A stretch of 5,514 nt of DNA from assembly GCA_030426705.1 (NCBI GenBank), contig JAUHXW010000210.1, positions 1-5,514 of the forward strand. The letters are read 5' to 3'. Made by a program: the position numbers and the translations under genes. Position 1 is the first letter of the stretch. Each line of letters opens with the position of its first letter. Shown piece after piece: positions 5,277-5,514 of the stretch. Source of the stretch: Gammaproteobacteria bacterium (GTDB lineage: Bacteria; Pseudomonadota; Gammaproteobacteria; Xanthomonadales; Marinicellaceae). The notes beneath the pieces are model-generated. The model saw nothing but the letters and a program-made list of their open reading frames with translations. It was not told the DNA's origin and made no database searches.

Positions 5277-5303
5277 AAAAAAATACCCTTGCGACCAGGG
5301 TAT
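5277..5303 (-). terminator. Rho-independent terminator/attenuator between prs and rplY
   Basis: On the - strand ATACCCT (complement of 5297-5303) pairs perfectly with AGGGTAT (complement of 5283-5289) around a 7-nt loop. Six or seven T residues follow (complement of 5277-5283). The + strand reading lacks a T run, so it is directional. It begins 16 nt after the prs stop and its T run ends 14 nt before the rplY ATG. The stem is short and partly A-T, so partial read-through is plausible. Confidence 0.7.
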
Positions 5304-5327
5304 AAAATCACTGATTGAATCAATCAA
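5299..5327 (-). promoter_or_regulatory. Candidate rplY promoter nested in the prs terminator
   Basis: On the - strand TTGATT (complement of 5322-5327) and TATACC (complement of 5299-5304) are separated by exactly 17 nt. Each matches its sigma-70 consensus box at 4 of 6 positions. The -35 overlaps the prs stop region and the -10 overlaps the upstream arm of the terminator stem. Initiation would fall near 5292, inside the hairpin loop. The match is modest and could be chance in AT-rich sequence. Confidence 0.35.
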
Positions 5328-5514
5328 TGTACATAGAACTAACAGACTCTCTGTTAGCAATTCGTCTGATTGTCTCGCCCAACATTTCAGCAACAGACAA
5401 TTGACGGATTTTCTTACAATCCAAAGCTTCCTGTTGTAATGGTATGGTGTCTGTAACCACCAACTCAGTTAAACCTGAAGCTTCGATGTTTTTTATTGCA
5501 TCACCTGATAACAC
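5320..5514 (-). CDS. prs: Ribose-phosphate pyrophosphokinase (partial, C-terminal part)
   Basis: Only the last 64 codons lie in the window; the frame stays open through the right edge, so the GTG there is an internal Val and not a start. The enzyme makes PRPP from ribose 5-phosphate and ATP for nucleotide, histidine and NAD synthesis. The visible segment matches the C-terminal end of Prs: LSGDAIKNIEASGLTELVVT, then DTIPL in the usual VV(V/C)xDTIPL strand-loop, then VAEMLGETIRRI and a short tail ending SVSSMYID. E. coli Prs is 315 residues, so about a fifth is seen. The catalytic loop and ATP site lie outside the window. Placement upstream of rplY and pth matches the conserved gammaproteobacterial cluster. 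Confidence 0.95.
   Translation of the reverse strand: MLSGDAIKNIEASGLTELVVTDTIPLQQEALDCKKIRQLSVAEMLGETIRRIANRESVSSMYID

Noticed and set aside
5313..5325. GATTGA-A-TCAATC palindrome at the prs stop codon
   Set aside because: It is perfect, but the single-base centre is too tight for an RNA hairpin and it is made of simple AT-rich repeats. No binding protein is suggested.

Overview
The window looks like chromosomal DNA from a moderately AT-rich gammaproteobacterium. Three things point there: the prs-rplY-pth gene order, a long two-domain L25 protein, and a YtrA-type regulator, ABC transporter and MetX-like acyltransferase that resemble those I remember from the Xanthomonas/Lysobacter lineage. 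An AT-richer relative of that lineage, such as a Marinicella-like organism, is a guess from recall and not a measurement.

Layout. Positions 1-170 hold no gene I can assign. From about 171 a compact + strand operon begins: a possible operator/promoter, a small exported or membrane-anchored protein (213-425), a YtrA-type GntR repressor (427-798), an ABC ATPase (795-1652) and an ABC-2 type permease (1649-2596). The last three genes overlap by 4 bp at each junction and the first two are 1 nt apart, so they are probably co-transcribed and translationally coupled. A GC-rich hairpin with a T run (2649-2674) closes the operon. A MetX-family serine/homoserine O-acyltransferase (2696-3805, +) follows directly. 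Its tail overlaps the convergent pth gene by 16 bp.

The right half reads leftward as a translation and nucleotide housekeeping block: prs (only the last 64 codons, 5320-5514), rplY (4594-5262) and pth (3790-4362). Each of the two junctions has an intrinsic-terminator-like hairpin directly upstream of the next start codon.

The most notable item lies between rplY and pth. Positions 4416-4575 form a 160-bp non-coding element with perfect 18-bp terminal inverted repeats, further inverted homology toward the middle, and an almost central hairpin. It is flanked by a 5-bp direct repeat, TCATT. This is the structure of a miniature inverted-repeat transposable element (MITE). It sits between rplY and what appears to be its own terminator. 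Removing the element and one TCATT copy leaves a normal 66-bp intergenic gap.

A second theme is promoter-like sequence packed against terminators: a possible rplY promoter is nested in the prs terminator, and an extended -10 lies just before the hairpin ahead of metX. I found no tRNA, rRNA or CRISPR array, and no wholly new multi-gene system.
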